Assembly: GCA_008508345.1 (NCBI GenBank)
Contig: QNGE01003264.1
Span: 1 to 64,000, forward strand
From: Paragonimus westermani
Lineage: Eukaryota; Platyhelminthes; Trematoda; Plagiorchiida; Troglotrematidae
Reading direction: 5' to 3'
Length of the DNA stretch: 64,000 nt
Shown: positions 33,841-44,180 of the stretch, in pieces
Layout of the letters: every line of letters starts with the position of its first letter
Numbering within the stretch: the stretch's first letter is position 1
Program-made: the position numbers and the translations under genes
Notes under the pieces: generated by a model
What the model saw: the letters and a program-made list of their open reading frames with translations, nothing else
What the model was told of the DNA's origin: nothing
Database searches by the model: none

Positions 33841-36800
33841 CTTCTTTTATTAATTTATTTAAAGGTAACCCAGCACTAACTTTATCACATTATTAATATT
33901 TTTTGAGAGGACCCATAGCAGCCATAACATCCAAATAACCAAATTGTAACCAGTGCACAGAGTGAGACATGCTCGTAGCTCTGAGCCAGCAATCGGCAAA
34001 CTTGACTTAATACTCAAGTTGTTCCTCGAAAATACGAAGCGGATAAACGGATTCAGATGAACTCAAGAACTGATACAGCATACTCATAACTTCGACTTTC
34101 CGTCCTATACGTGGGTATTCTGACTAAGACAGCTTTTAACCTGATATTAGTACACAAAAGGACACTAGTTAACTCACAGATGGTGCCAGAAAAGTACAAA
34201 CGAACGTCAAAATGGTCACTCCGTCAGGCCTGCTTTTCTTCTTCATTGTTACAATGTACAACAATACATCAGTGGTTCGTATTAATGCTTAAGCGTCGTA
34301 CACCTGTGGAAAGAAAATGCCTCGACAGGAGAGTACAGAAGGAAAGGGGTGGGAACAATCTACCAAAAACACGTATGACTGAACTCAAGGTGACAATACC
34401 TTGCAAACAAACAAACAAGCAATGGGTTAAATTAAGGAATCGCCAGCAACAGGGTCACTTTCCCCTATAATTTCAGCGCTTTCGATGCGGAAATGAGACC
34501 CATGAAACCCACCGTCATGTTGCAATTGGCGGAAGCCGAAAACTTCTACCAATCTGCCTCTTGGATTAGCTGTTCGAAACAAACCGGTGGTAGTACTCCA
34601 CTGTTCTACGCGACATTACTTACGCCAGTGGATAACCGTTGAAGTGGGGGGGTCATTTAGTTCAGCATGGCGACGACTGCACGTGGGTGACTTAAGAGCA
34701 ACAAATGTTTATAATGCAACGGTGTGTTGTGTAACTGCACACGGGATTGAGGCGCTGAATTACGAGTAACTTTGATCAAACACTGATGAACACGGAAAAG
34801 GTGATGATGAGAAAAGTGCTTGTAATGAAAACAGCTGTCTGCAAATGGGGAGGTGAACAACAACGCCGACTACTTGACACATTCTAACCGGAGGTTATTA
34901 TTTATGGGCAGCATCTGATTTCGGTTACCTACCCGCGTTGTGATGGTGTTGCATGGCTTAAATAAATGAACTGCTCTTGAGGATGTAGCTTATAAATTAG
35001 CAAAGAAGAGCCAGCAATGCACTCAGCTGAGACAGTGTACAGATGGCCACCCTAAGAACGACAGCGATATACGCTGACAGATTTGAGTAAGCGGCAGTAC
35101 TACATCAATGTCTGCGTCCATGAATTGTGCCAATCGCGAGGGCCCAATGCTGGATACGGTCAACGGACAAAAAAGATGTTGTGTAGTGGTGGTATTGATC
35201 TTGGAAAGGCCACATCAGGTGTCGAAATCGCGATGATTCGTTTGTTATGCCAGGAGGCGACTGATGAACAGAATGAAGAACAAACACGCCACGTTTGTTT
35301 TGCTAACGGCGATTCGCAGACGTGCCTCACAGGCAGTAGGATGCTTATCTGCATGCCCCTGAAACCCAATCTGGTAACCCACCATCACCAGAACGAGGAA
35401 AAATTCGTCTTACTCCTTCCCAAAATAGAACGAAATCGTTACATTTATGGCCCAAACCTCGAGTGTTCACAATCTTTATGGACTATTGCGTTCCAGTTCG
35501 GCGTAAATCAGTCGTACACTCCAAACACACTGAAAGAGACTAACATTCTGTTCTTCAGAGCAAAGAGAGCAGCCAGAATGTGCACGCCTGCTGAGCACCA
35601 CACCAGGTAACTAAGAAGAAAAACCATGAACTACGGTGCTGACCTCACGTAGAGTAACCTAGAGTGTAAAGCGTTGTGTGGAAAAGCGCGCATCATAAAA
35701 AGTTATACGGCGACATCTGACACTTGTGAACGGATATGAGGGACTGAAACAGGTAAGGATCAACCAGAAGACGGGGTGGACGGCCAATCTTGAAGTAGAG
35801 ACACGGTTGATAAGTAAGAAAGTCAGTTCTCTAGGTAGCGAACTGTAGCAACCGAACAGTACTGAACTGGGTAGACTTTTGCTAAGTTGGTTATTCTACT
35901 GTGTTGCCAACAGAGTGCGTGTGTGTCGCGACGGAATACCTAAATTGCAGGGAAATGGTCAACCAAGGCAGCATGGAAGCGCTTTCTATTGAAATTATGC
36001 CAACAATTAATTTGTTATGGTGCACCGAACAAAAGGAGAAGAAGGCGTGGCTCTCTTCTCATCACCCATCGGAGCCTCTAATAATGAACTACTCACAAGA
36101 ATCAGCAGTAGTGTTGGTTATCAAAGGAACACCTATGAAAGAATTCTTGTAACGTGCAATTATCGAAGCATCAACAATTGTTTGAGAAATACACTGAGAG
36201 TTACAGATCCGAATGCTGTGGACTGTTATAGACAGGTGTTCCATGTCAAATTAAACTGATAAAGGAACGCTGACGAAGTTTATCACTGAGTTGCGCAAAG
36301 TTAACCATGCGATAATTAGGATATTACTCTAAGCATCATATTGCAGCCAATTGCTAACAACCTGGGAGAGTGGATTAGATCGAGCCGTATGGTTAAAATC
36401 CCACGTTGATGCCATTCAGAATGATAACATATCGTTTACCATATACCCTAGGTCCAACTTTCATCTCACTGGTGTACGATATAATGTGGCCGACAGGTGA
36501 CTTCATAAAGGCAAACGAAAGCAGCCATAGATGAGTTAAGAATAGTGGATAGTATTAACACCTTGGACCAGAGTTTTCACGTCCCCATCTGGTGTCTAGA
36601 CGCAAACATACAGGGATGTAGTGGCTAACTAAATCGAGCGGCTTAAAGGTGGTTTCTGTTTTATCTGAGTTGTCCGTTAAGTAAGTGGACGACGTTTTCT
36701 TCTCAATTACAACTTGGTTATTTGTGTGCAGGGTGCAGGCATCATAGTACTGAATACTTCGGATTAGCTATAAGTTTTCATGTATCGAGTCCCATTCGTG

Positions 36801-37114
36801 AATGTTTAAACTAAGGCCTGTTCTTTTCATCATGGCTCAGCGCCGACGTTAGCCACTGGCCTGACCCTGGGAAAGAAACGGGTGTTAAACCACATATCAA
36901 AAAATAGGCCCGGTTGTTGTAGAGTAAACCGTTTTGCTCCCTGCTGTTTAGGGTAACCTAAAGAGCTAAGAAAATCGTGAAGCCAACAAGGTGAGAAACA
37001 GATAAACATTGTACAGCCACCAAATGGAACCAAGTGGACAGTCACTGTATTGCCTATCGAGGCGATTGAGTGACGTGATTTATACTCACAAACAAATGTG
37101 GCTGACCCCAAACA
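33841..37114. other. No recognised gene; one 175-codon open frame
   Basis: The frame 35083-35610 (plus) is open for 175 codons but begins at TTG. I recognise no domain in it, and both other readings of the region are also partly open. The frame 34111-34470 is followed at about 34475 by 'RCGNETHETHRHV', loosely zinc-knuckle-like but lacking the needed cysteines. Two overlapping frames at 35901-36259 have no motif. No repeats of the families above were found here. Confidence 0.4.
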
Positions 37115-37310
37115 TGTGAAGAACCGGGCGCAGTGATCAACACGGTTGCCTCATGAGAGGACAGAAAAATGTTCAAATCCCAACTGTAGTGTGAGTATTC
37201 ACTACTGAAGAGACCTCATGAGTGAAACCTAAGTCTGGTGCTTCTCTGCGAAAGGAGTTGGTTGAAGAGAACATATTAATGTGAAAATAGTGGCTGATTT
37301 TGAGTGCAGT
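37115..37310 (+). repeat. Family-2 tRNA-derived SINE, full-length but diverged
   Basis: The A box 'GGCGCAGTGATCAACACGG' (about 37118) is followed by 'TTGCCTCATGAG', the B-box-like 'TGTTCAAATCCC' (about 37173) and the body through 'TTCACTACTGAAGAG' and 'GCGAAAGGAGTTGGTTG'. The order and spacing match 58104-57866 (minus). It has no leader and no inverted partner, so it shows the monomeric form of the family. Confidence 0.72.
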
Positions 37311-37689
37311 CCAATTCATATAAATATTTTCTTTTCGACTCATATTGTGGTCAGCATCCGTTGACACTGACTCAAAGGCTAGATCAAAGGTCAGAGCTGC
37401 TGTTAGGTTATCTAGTAACAGCATCTGAGAAACACATCCCAAAAAAAATTATGGGTCTGCTAACAGTAAGCTGCAGCTTTGAATATACAAATTCCCAAGG
37501 TGAACAGTACAGAGACACCTCGCATGACAACTGGTGGTGAGTTCTTCTGGGAGACGATTGTTTTGGAGGAGGGCAACTCAGGCCATTGGAAGCACACAAT
37601 ACACTAGTAAAAGATATTCAATTTTAAAGACAATTCATCTAAAAGTTGTGCAATGAACCCTTAAACATTGTGCAATCGATACAGCATGT

Positions 37690-37935
37690 TATACGTCGTT
37701 TCTCAACTGTGAAAAGTCAGGGCTTCTGCTGCATTCGGACCAGCGACAGGCATAGCATGCCTCAATGTAGCAAGCGCTCTACCAGCTGAGCTGCGAAGCC
37801 ACACCAGGAGTTCGGGACTTTCACATCTGGACTGTTACTCACCTGTCCCACTGTCTCATATGAAATCCACCAAATGCTCTAACGGATCGACTGCCTCGGT
37901 AGGATCCACGCTGTCGTGAATGACAAACAGTCTTT
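37690..37935 (-). repeat. Family-1 tRNA-derived SINE
   Basis: On the minus strand from about 37935: 'GCAGTCGATC', 'GCATTTGGTGGATTTCATAT', 'GGACAGGTGAGTAACAG', then the tRNA-like head 'GGCTTCGCAGCTCAGCTGG' (about 37802) to 'GCAGAAGCCC', and the tail 'CTTTTCACAGTTGAG'. The B box is mutated ('GGTCCGAATGC'). It shows that about 130 bases upstream of the head belong to the family. Confidence 0.82.
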
Positions 37936-40900
37936 CTAAACACTACACTATCCTCGAGTGACCAACAAGTTGGCAAGTGCGAAAATTCAAAACTGTTCTG
38001 TGCTCTTTGTTCGAAGACGAACGGTTATCCGTCCGGCAAGAAGTACGGACAGCACTGGGTGATTAAAATTGTATCAGAGCACCGCTACACGTATGCTGAC
38101 GAGTGGAAGGCCGGCGATATCCAAAAGTAGTCACTGACGTATGCTTTGAAACGTAACAGATTGATAAAAGCGATACTTGGCGCTGCAAAACCGATGAGAT
38201 CGTGGTGTCAACAACGCCAGACAATCCAGGGTTGTCTGCACAATGATCAGGTCACCTGTGCAGTGGTGTCACGAACTCAAGCGGTTGCCAGGTTTCGCCA
38301 TGTGGAGGCTTGAAGAAAACCGGATCATCCCGATGGAATTTGGATTCCTAGGCTCCACGACTATTTCCCATCCATTTTCACTTGTTTTTTTCACCTAAGT
38401 GCAAGGTTTCCGCAGCGCTAGGGTCAACCTTGTTCGAATACATCAAAACAATAACGTAGCACAACTTTTACTGGTAACAGTGACTGTTGTTGCACTGTGG
38501 GCAAAAAGGAATTGATCACATTTGGCCCCGACTGGGGCTACTAGCTGTAACTGCATGCACTGTTCGTCCCACCAAACAGTTTGACGCTGAACTATAGGGT
38601 GCTACTTTACAATATTAACTAGGTCGAATTTCATTTAGAGTAATAAATCCGTGGAAGACTGCGTCAACAAAAAAAATGTGATTATCTCGAAGCCAGATCC
38701 ATAGATTTTACGGAACTGTAAGTGTTGGCAGACTGCAAGACCTAAAACCAACTCCCCAATCTCAATATCAACATCTGGCCAATAAACACTTGTGGGTTGG
38801 CTCCTTTACTTGGTATAGTCCAGGGTGCTGAGCGCGCAATTCACGACGCGCTGCCAATCGCAGTTTTAGCGGTAATGTACTTCTTGGCCTCATCGTCTTC
38901 TACATTTGACACAATTTTCTATACAAATTACGGCGTTAAAACTCTGACGAGACAATCAGACCATCCATAAAATAACTCTGCACATAGGTTAAGAACCACT
39001 ACTTTGTATTGAATCTGAGGGCGACAGTTGCATAAGATTGAATCCCATAAGCAGTCTATATAGTAACAGATGTTTCATATAATAATAACGACAGTACTAA
39101 TAATGATAGCAAGTCTGTGTCGGTACTTATTCCACAATCTTGTCCAGTTCAAGTTTTCGTCATCACCATTTCCAGCTTTACACCGTACCCGTGAATAATA
39201 TGACTCGCGTCTTCGTTGGTCATGATTATCGTCCATAAAGTTTCAGTGTAATTAATAAGCACAAGTGTACAGTGAACAAAAAGAACAGAAAGGGGACGAG
39301 CGAACGAACAAAAAAGTGAGTTTCACGAAAAAGAAAAGCCAAAGAGTTTGCAGATGCAGGCTCGCCACTGACTGAGAAGCAATGACATGCCAGTGAGTGT
39401 TTTCGATCAACAGCTTGAATGTTCGCGGAGTCCCCAAACGGATAGACGGCATCTACTTGCCTTACCTAGGTATCTGTAGAATGGCAGGAATAACCAATTG
39501 GGTCATTCAAGACAAGTTATCGTGTCTTGTGACGCAGGCAACTATTTTTGACAGACTTATCGCGCAACCGTTGCTACATATGCACACAATGATCACCGAT
39601 AACCCTACCAGAAGTATATAGATCCATGGGATTTTTGGGATAATAGCCATATTCCGCCTCGTCACACCATCGGAGGTGAGTCATAAATGGACGATGCAGA
39701 CAATAAATTTGAAAAGCGCTGAAGCTAAACAAAATGATTGTTAGACGCAAATTGAACATTTTGGATAAGATAGCGATTATATGTGAGCTCTTTTGAAATG
39801 AGGATCTGAAAAACCAGCTATTAGAAGGAGGCGACCACTGTCTACGACTATGATGAAGCCCACTATCTTCGAGGCTGAACAAACGATGATCGCTTACAGC
39901 TTCGTTTACCATACTCCAAAGACGTAGGAATAAGGGTGTACGATCCAGATACCCAAGAAATATTTCAACTATGACAGAAATACATAAAAGAACAAGGTTG
40001 AATTCGAAAATCGGACGTTGTACCCGACGGAGTCGCTTGTCGAGTGGAGTGGATTAATTAATTTATCAAAGTAGACATTGAGGCAAGCCCTGAATCTGGA
40101 GACCATGGGCTCAATCATCTACAGGGAGTTTATGTGCTCTGCTCATCAAAAAAACAGAGTAGTAGCCCAACACTTCAAAGCGAGATATTAAACTTAGTTC
40201 TTTTCCTGTTCACTTGTATTTCAACTTTGATACCACAAAGCACTTGCTGCCATGTGACATACATGGAATCCAAACGGCGTTCACTTTCTCTCATTCTTAC
40301 CGAGAACGTATGATAACATTGTGGCCACAGACCAGAATAAGAGCCCCCAGGACGGTAATCCAACCATGTTTATCAGTAGTAATGGAAAACACGGTGGGGA
40401 GGGTTGATCAGGTAACCGAGACATGAAATGATGGCACGTCAATGAGACCAATGTCCATTTATTGTAATAGGGCCTATAGCCATTTCTGTCTGAGCCGTTT
40501 AGTTTTTATATGTCGAGAAGCTTTGTTGATCCTACTTGTAGCAGTTTCCATTAAGTAACCCTCAAGTTCAATCGGTCTGCAAACCAGAACTGTACAACAC
40601 GAAAGGCAACCACGCTTCCATGAAAGCTTTGATAACCTATCGAATCATTAGCCGACCCATGGTGATACTTCATTTCTTTAAATCACGCGGATATTCTGTT
40701 AGAGTGAAGAACGGACACGACTCGTGAAACAGCCTGAAAACCAATTGGATGGATCACAGCAGACACCTTGTCCACAGTTCACGCAAGCAATATCACACAT
40801 CTGGGGGAAGATTTTAACGAAAACATTGGATGACACTCCAACACTTTTTCTCGAAGGGATTGGTGCTGTACTTTTGCAAACGCATGCATCGAAGTTTGAA

Positions 40901-41929
40901 ATTGCTAAAAGGTTGTCTTACGTTCCCCCGGGTCTTGCCAGATATAACTACTTCTAGTATCGTGCAGCCACTCACAATACCCAGGTAGATAAAACCGATA
41001 ACACGGAATTGGATGCGAGATATAGCAACACAGGTAATGGATGCAGCGTAGTTGTCAAATTGTACTAAAGTCTTGTGTAACTACACCAATACCTATTTGA
41101 AATAAGGGGTTCAAGGACTAGTCGTTGGTGATTCATCAATTTGAAAAGAGATGTACTTGATGAGTGCTAATCGTTCCTAAACGGTCGTGAGGCTGGCCCG
41201 ATGGTACCATGGCTCCGGCCGTCGTTCACTGTAGCAGTGACAAGGAATGCACCAGAAGAAATAATGATATAAACAGAAAAAGAAAACAAGAGAAGGGATT
41301 AAATAACAGCGAACAGAGGAACGGGATTTGGTTTTGGACAACATTTCCAGCCGGTATTTTTGTCGAACACAAAGTCCTTAACCGGAAAGGCGACCCAAAC
41401 TGTACACAAGGGTACGTTTCAGAGCTGGAGATGATGATTAGTCGGAGCAAATGAAGCCCAGCGTAGTAAACGCTCGGCAATCATGAGGACAACAGAAGAG
41501 GTCGCGAGAACTTTTGTAACGGCTTACAGAAAAAGCGAAATTTCGTAACGCTCTACGTGACCCAGAGAGATTCTGCTAAACCTCTTTGTGTTGTTTACAT
41601 ACTGTTTTGGTTTCGCTGAACCTATATAGTTGTACCAATGATGAATTGCCGAGAGCAGTTGCTCGTCACGCTCGTAATCAAGTTGCCGGTATGGACAACA
41701 GCTCACCTTAACCTCAGTTGATATGCTAACGGGTGATCACTTTAATGCCCGTCACAATGACTGGCCTGCGTCAGTTAATGGCATCCACCAATTAGCGCAT
41801 GCACACTGTGACCATGCTTCTTCACCTCGTTTGAAAAGCGTCTTTTGAGAGAGCCGAAACCCCAATAACCCGGTTATTGTAGTTGAGTTGGGGGGACGCG
41901 GTAGTTAACTAACCTCTTCGCGAGTGACC
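37936..41929. other. Mostly unassigned; possible RNase H scrap near 40.85 kb
   Basis: A minus frame at 39574-39912 opens with ATG and runs 112 codons with a hydrophobic centre ('LRLTIILFSFSAFQIYC'); I do not recognise it. The plus frame 40724-40957 contains 'GIGAVLLQTHASKFEIAK' and 'ARYNY', which resembles the Ty3/gypsy RNase H stretch 'GIGAVL.Q......IA.ASR...ARNYS', but without the catalytic Asp and without neighbouring pol domains. The frame at 41209-41454 is Lys/Arg/Asn-rich and unassigned. Confidence 0.3.
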
Positions 41930-41959
41930 TAAATGCCGGTCAAATCACCTATTTCTTCC

Positions 41960-42445
41960 TAACTTTGGTCATATCGATACCGACTTTGGCTGAATTTTTC
42001 ATGTCTATGATTGAGCTCCGCCTCGCGAATACATTGCATGACATCCCGCTTTATCGTCGATATGTCGACGACAATAGTATTCGCAGAAGACAAAGAGACC
42101 ATAGGAAAACTACTGTGTTTAATGAACTCTTCGCACCGAAATCTAACGCTATCGTCTGAGTTTGAAAGGACATGCTCGCCTTTCTGGACATCAGCATCAA
42201 GCGACGGAATGACGGTAATGTGTCCATCGGTACATCGTAAGTCTACCTACGGAGGATAATATTTGAATTTCAACAGTTTCTCACCCATACAACACAAACG
42301 CTCGTTGGTTCATTATCTGTTTCACAGAGCGCGAACTATATGTACGGGTGATAAACTTGATACCGAGCTGAAATTCATTCGTGAGACCCTGGTCTCCAAA
42401 AATTATCCACTGGGTTTCATTGACGTTCACAGTAATCCGAAATTA
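41960..42445 (+). pseudogene. Penelope-like reverse transcriptase, C-terminal half
   Basis: Both aspartates of the YVDD box are present at 42061-42072, but the frame changes directly afterwards (near 42075), again near 42175, and a stop TAA lies at about 42258-42260, just after 'STYGG'. The fingers and N-terminus are not recognisable upstream of about 41930. The domain would prime on the nicked chromosome and copy the element RNA. The frame is too broken to make this protein. Confidence 0.82.
42431..42445. repeat. Target-site duplication, left copy
   Basis: AGTAATCCGAAATTA here matches AGTAGTCCGAAATTA at 42852-42866 (14 of 15). The pair flanks the inserted SINE block exactly and fuses the PLE linker when the block and one copy are removed. 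Confidence 0.9.
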
Positions 42446-42851
42446 TAGATGACACCCATCTGTGAAAAGTCAGGGCTTCGGCTGGATTCGAACCAGCGAC
42501 AGACACAGCATGTCTCAACGCGGCAAGCGCTTTTCAAGCTGAGCAACGAAGCCACACCAGGAGATCGGGAATTTCACATTTGGACTCTGTTACCCACCCG
42601 TCCCACTGTCTCATGTGGAATCCACCAAATGATTCAGGGTATCGACTGTCCCGGCAGTATTTCTCAAACAGTTCACGCTGGAATCCACCAACGCCACTGC
42701 TGAGCATAGAAATTGTATTACTAATGAGTAGTTTGGCAGATTTATGATTTTAGATGAGACCCAACTGTGAGAAGTCAGGGCTTCGGCTGGATTCGAACCA
42801 GCGACAGACACAGCATGCCTCAACGCGGCAAGCGCTATACCAGCTCAGCTC
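42446..42851 (-). repeat. Two-unit family-1 SINE inserted in the PLE
   Basis: Read on the minus strand from 42851 it begins inside the D arm of a tRNA-like head (5'-truncated) and runs through the T arm to the tail 'CTTCTCACAGTTGGGTC'. About 60 bases of linker follow, then the family-1 pre-head body ('CATTTGGTGGATTCCACAT', 'GGACGGGTGGGTAACAGAG'), a second complete tRNA-like head (about 42555-42472), and the tail ending 'GGGTGTCATCTA' at 42446. One pair of 15-base duplications brackets both units, so they arrived together. Confidence 0.9.
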
Positions 42852-42866
42852 AGTAGTCCGAAATTA
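42852..42866. repeat. Target-site duplication, right copy
   Basis: This is the partner of 42431-42445; the single mismatch (G for A at the fifth base) suggests moderate age. Confidence 0.9.
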
Positions 42867-42881
42867 ATAAACCCGCAAGAA

Positions 42882-43405
42882 ATGTCTGTCCTGAAGAAAC
42901 CGGTGTACATGCAGTTACCATACAAAGGAGACAGTAATATGTCGTTTCTAACGCGACTGATGCAGGCCATCCAACGGATGTACAATGCAGCTACACAGCG
43001 GTTACTCAGTCGCACCAGGTCACTCACCATTCCCCACATTAAGACACGGACGGCATCCACTTCACACTGTATCTACGAGTTCAACTGCATCTGCGGTGAC
43101 GTTTACATTGGCAGAAATGATCGGTCCCTGCGCCTTAGAATGACAGAACAAGTGCCCAAGTGTATAGAGGACTTGATGTGTGACGTGACCCGACGCGACC
43201 CTACCAAACAACGCAAACCGGCTTATTCGATCGCCAGACACCTGCTAGAGACCGGTCATGTGGTCGACCCGACAAAAGCTTTCCGTGTGTTGATGCGTCA
43301 TCACAAGCCGGTCATTCTTAAGTCGCTCGAAGCGCTGCTAGTCACGCGTAGGAAGCCGGTTCTCTGTGTGCAAAAGCTGCTGACCTTGAACCTCTCTCTG
43401 CCATG
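42882..43405 (+). CDS. Penelope-like linker and GIY-YIG endonuclease, 174 codons open
   Basis: The frame is uninterrupted for 174 residues; the upstream start is provisional, since in the element it is the C-terminal part of a longer protein. Residues 7-20 are the linker signature 'PVYMQLPYKGD'. Residues 63-90 hold 'CIYEFNCICGDVYIGR', a C-X-Y...C-X-C-G...YIG pattern. 'SIARHLLETGHVVDP' lies at 116-130 and the presumed catalytic Glu at 150 in 'LKSLEALL'. It ends 'LCVQKLLTLNLSLP', the usual PLE end. It would nick target DNA for insertion. Its open state contrasts with the broken RT upstream and with every other element in the window. Confidence 0.85.
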
Positions 43406-43464
43406 ATTGTGACCAATGACAGACTAGTGCATACATTGACTTGATGTATGAATTTAATTCGCTT

Positions 43465-43562
43465 AAACATTTTCTTATTTTCACCGCTGGTATGTGTAGC
43501 AACTGACGAGAACATACGAAATGGTATTACCATCTTGCAAAACCGGTCTTCTGATTTCGCTA
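43465..43562 (+). repeat. PLE 3' region, arm 1 of an inverted pair
   Basis: Downstream of the nuclease stop, the segment from 'TTTTCTTATTTTC' through 'CATACGAAATGGTATTACC' to 'AAAACCGGTCTTCTGATTT' recurs inverted at 44079-44180. The last 17-19 bases are identical. Inverted or tandem pseudo-LTRs are common in Penelope-like elements. Confidence 0.7.
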
Positions 43563-44078
43563 TTCAAACACCGTCATTATTATTGTCATCGTCGGCAAAC
43601 CAAATCGTCCCCCCATGCACACATATGTGGGTCACGTCTACTAAGCCAGTAGATTGCATTAGCAAGACAATCCTGATGCGAGTGGCCTCCTGCACGGTCA
43701 AGTAGGTCACATCTATAGGCCAAACAGCGGATGGTGAGTCACCCTGGGGTCAACGCCAGGTCCGACCACTCTCACCACCGTAGCACATGTTTACGCATCC
43801 TAAATTTGACCTTGTCCAACAATCAAGCTTTGTGGTTCGCTCAGTTAATGGACACCATCTGCTAAACACACACACGGAAACACAATGAAATGGTTTGAAC
43901 GAGGACAAGCCTATCGTGGTGGGTGAGGGCTGAGAAACATCATTGTCGTTTCAGATTGTGCCGGTGGCAATTCATTGTAGATGAATTGGGGCGTTGAAGC
44001 ATATTTCCCAAAAAAAGTGAAGGGGTAGTAGCAACCAAATATCTGGGAATGAAACGATTTATCAGTTAGACCGTTAAA

Positions 44079-44180
44079 TCAGAAGACCGGTTTTACAACA
44101 GGACAGTACCACTCCGTATGCTCTCATCAGTTATGAAAAACAAACGAAAATAAGTGCGGGAGAAAAAACGAAGTTAATGT
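44079..44180 (-). repeat. PLE 3' region, arm 2 of an inverted pair
   Basis: Reverse complement of 43465-43562 at about 70-80% by eye, with 'AAATCAGAAGACCGGTTTT' (44079-44097) nearly exact. The 0.5 kb between the arms holds no recognised gene. Confidence 0.68.

Larger units (their letters stand above)
41930..43408 (+). mobile_element. Penelope-like element with RT and GIY-YIG, split by a SINE
   Basis: The RT palm, 'IPTLAEFFMSMIELRL' and 'YRRYVDD' (catalytic box at 42061-42072), is followed in shifted frames by 'IVFAEDKETIGKLLCLMNSS', 'STYGG' and 'NFNSFSPIQHKRSLVHYLFHRA' (42265-42330), ending 'FIDVHS'. After the inserted SINE (42446-42851) the element resumes with 'KPVYMQLPYKGD' and the GIY-YIG domain. 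RT followed by a C-terminal GIY-YIG is diagnostic of Penelope-like elements. The N-terminal half of the RT is missing. The nuclease part is still one clean open frame. Confidence 0.88.

Noticed and set aside
34470..34560. A zinc knuckle after the frame at 34111-34470
   Set aside because: 'RCGNETHETHRHV' lacks the first and last cysteines and no other gag or pol domain is adjacent.
35083..35610. A 175-codon open frame, the longest without an element assignment in the middle of the window
   Set aside because: It has no ATG start, no recognisable domain and no splice signals, and is overlapped by antisense open frames. I keep it only as a note in the region entry.
42449..42703. An 84-codon plus-strand open frame that looks like a protein gene
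   Set aside because: It is the antisense reading of the family-1 SINE; the same frame appears at 29209-29400 for the same reason. It is a repeat by-product.
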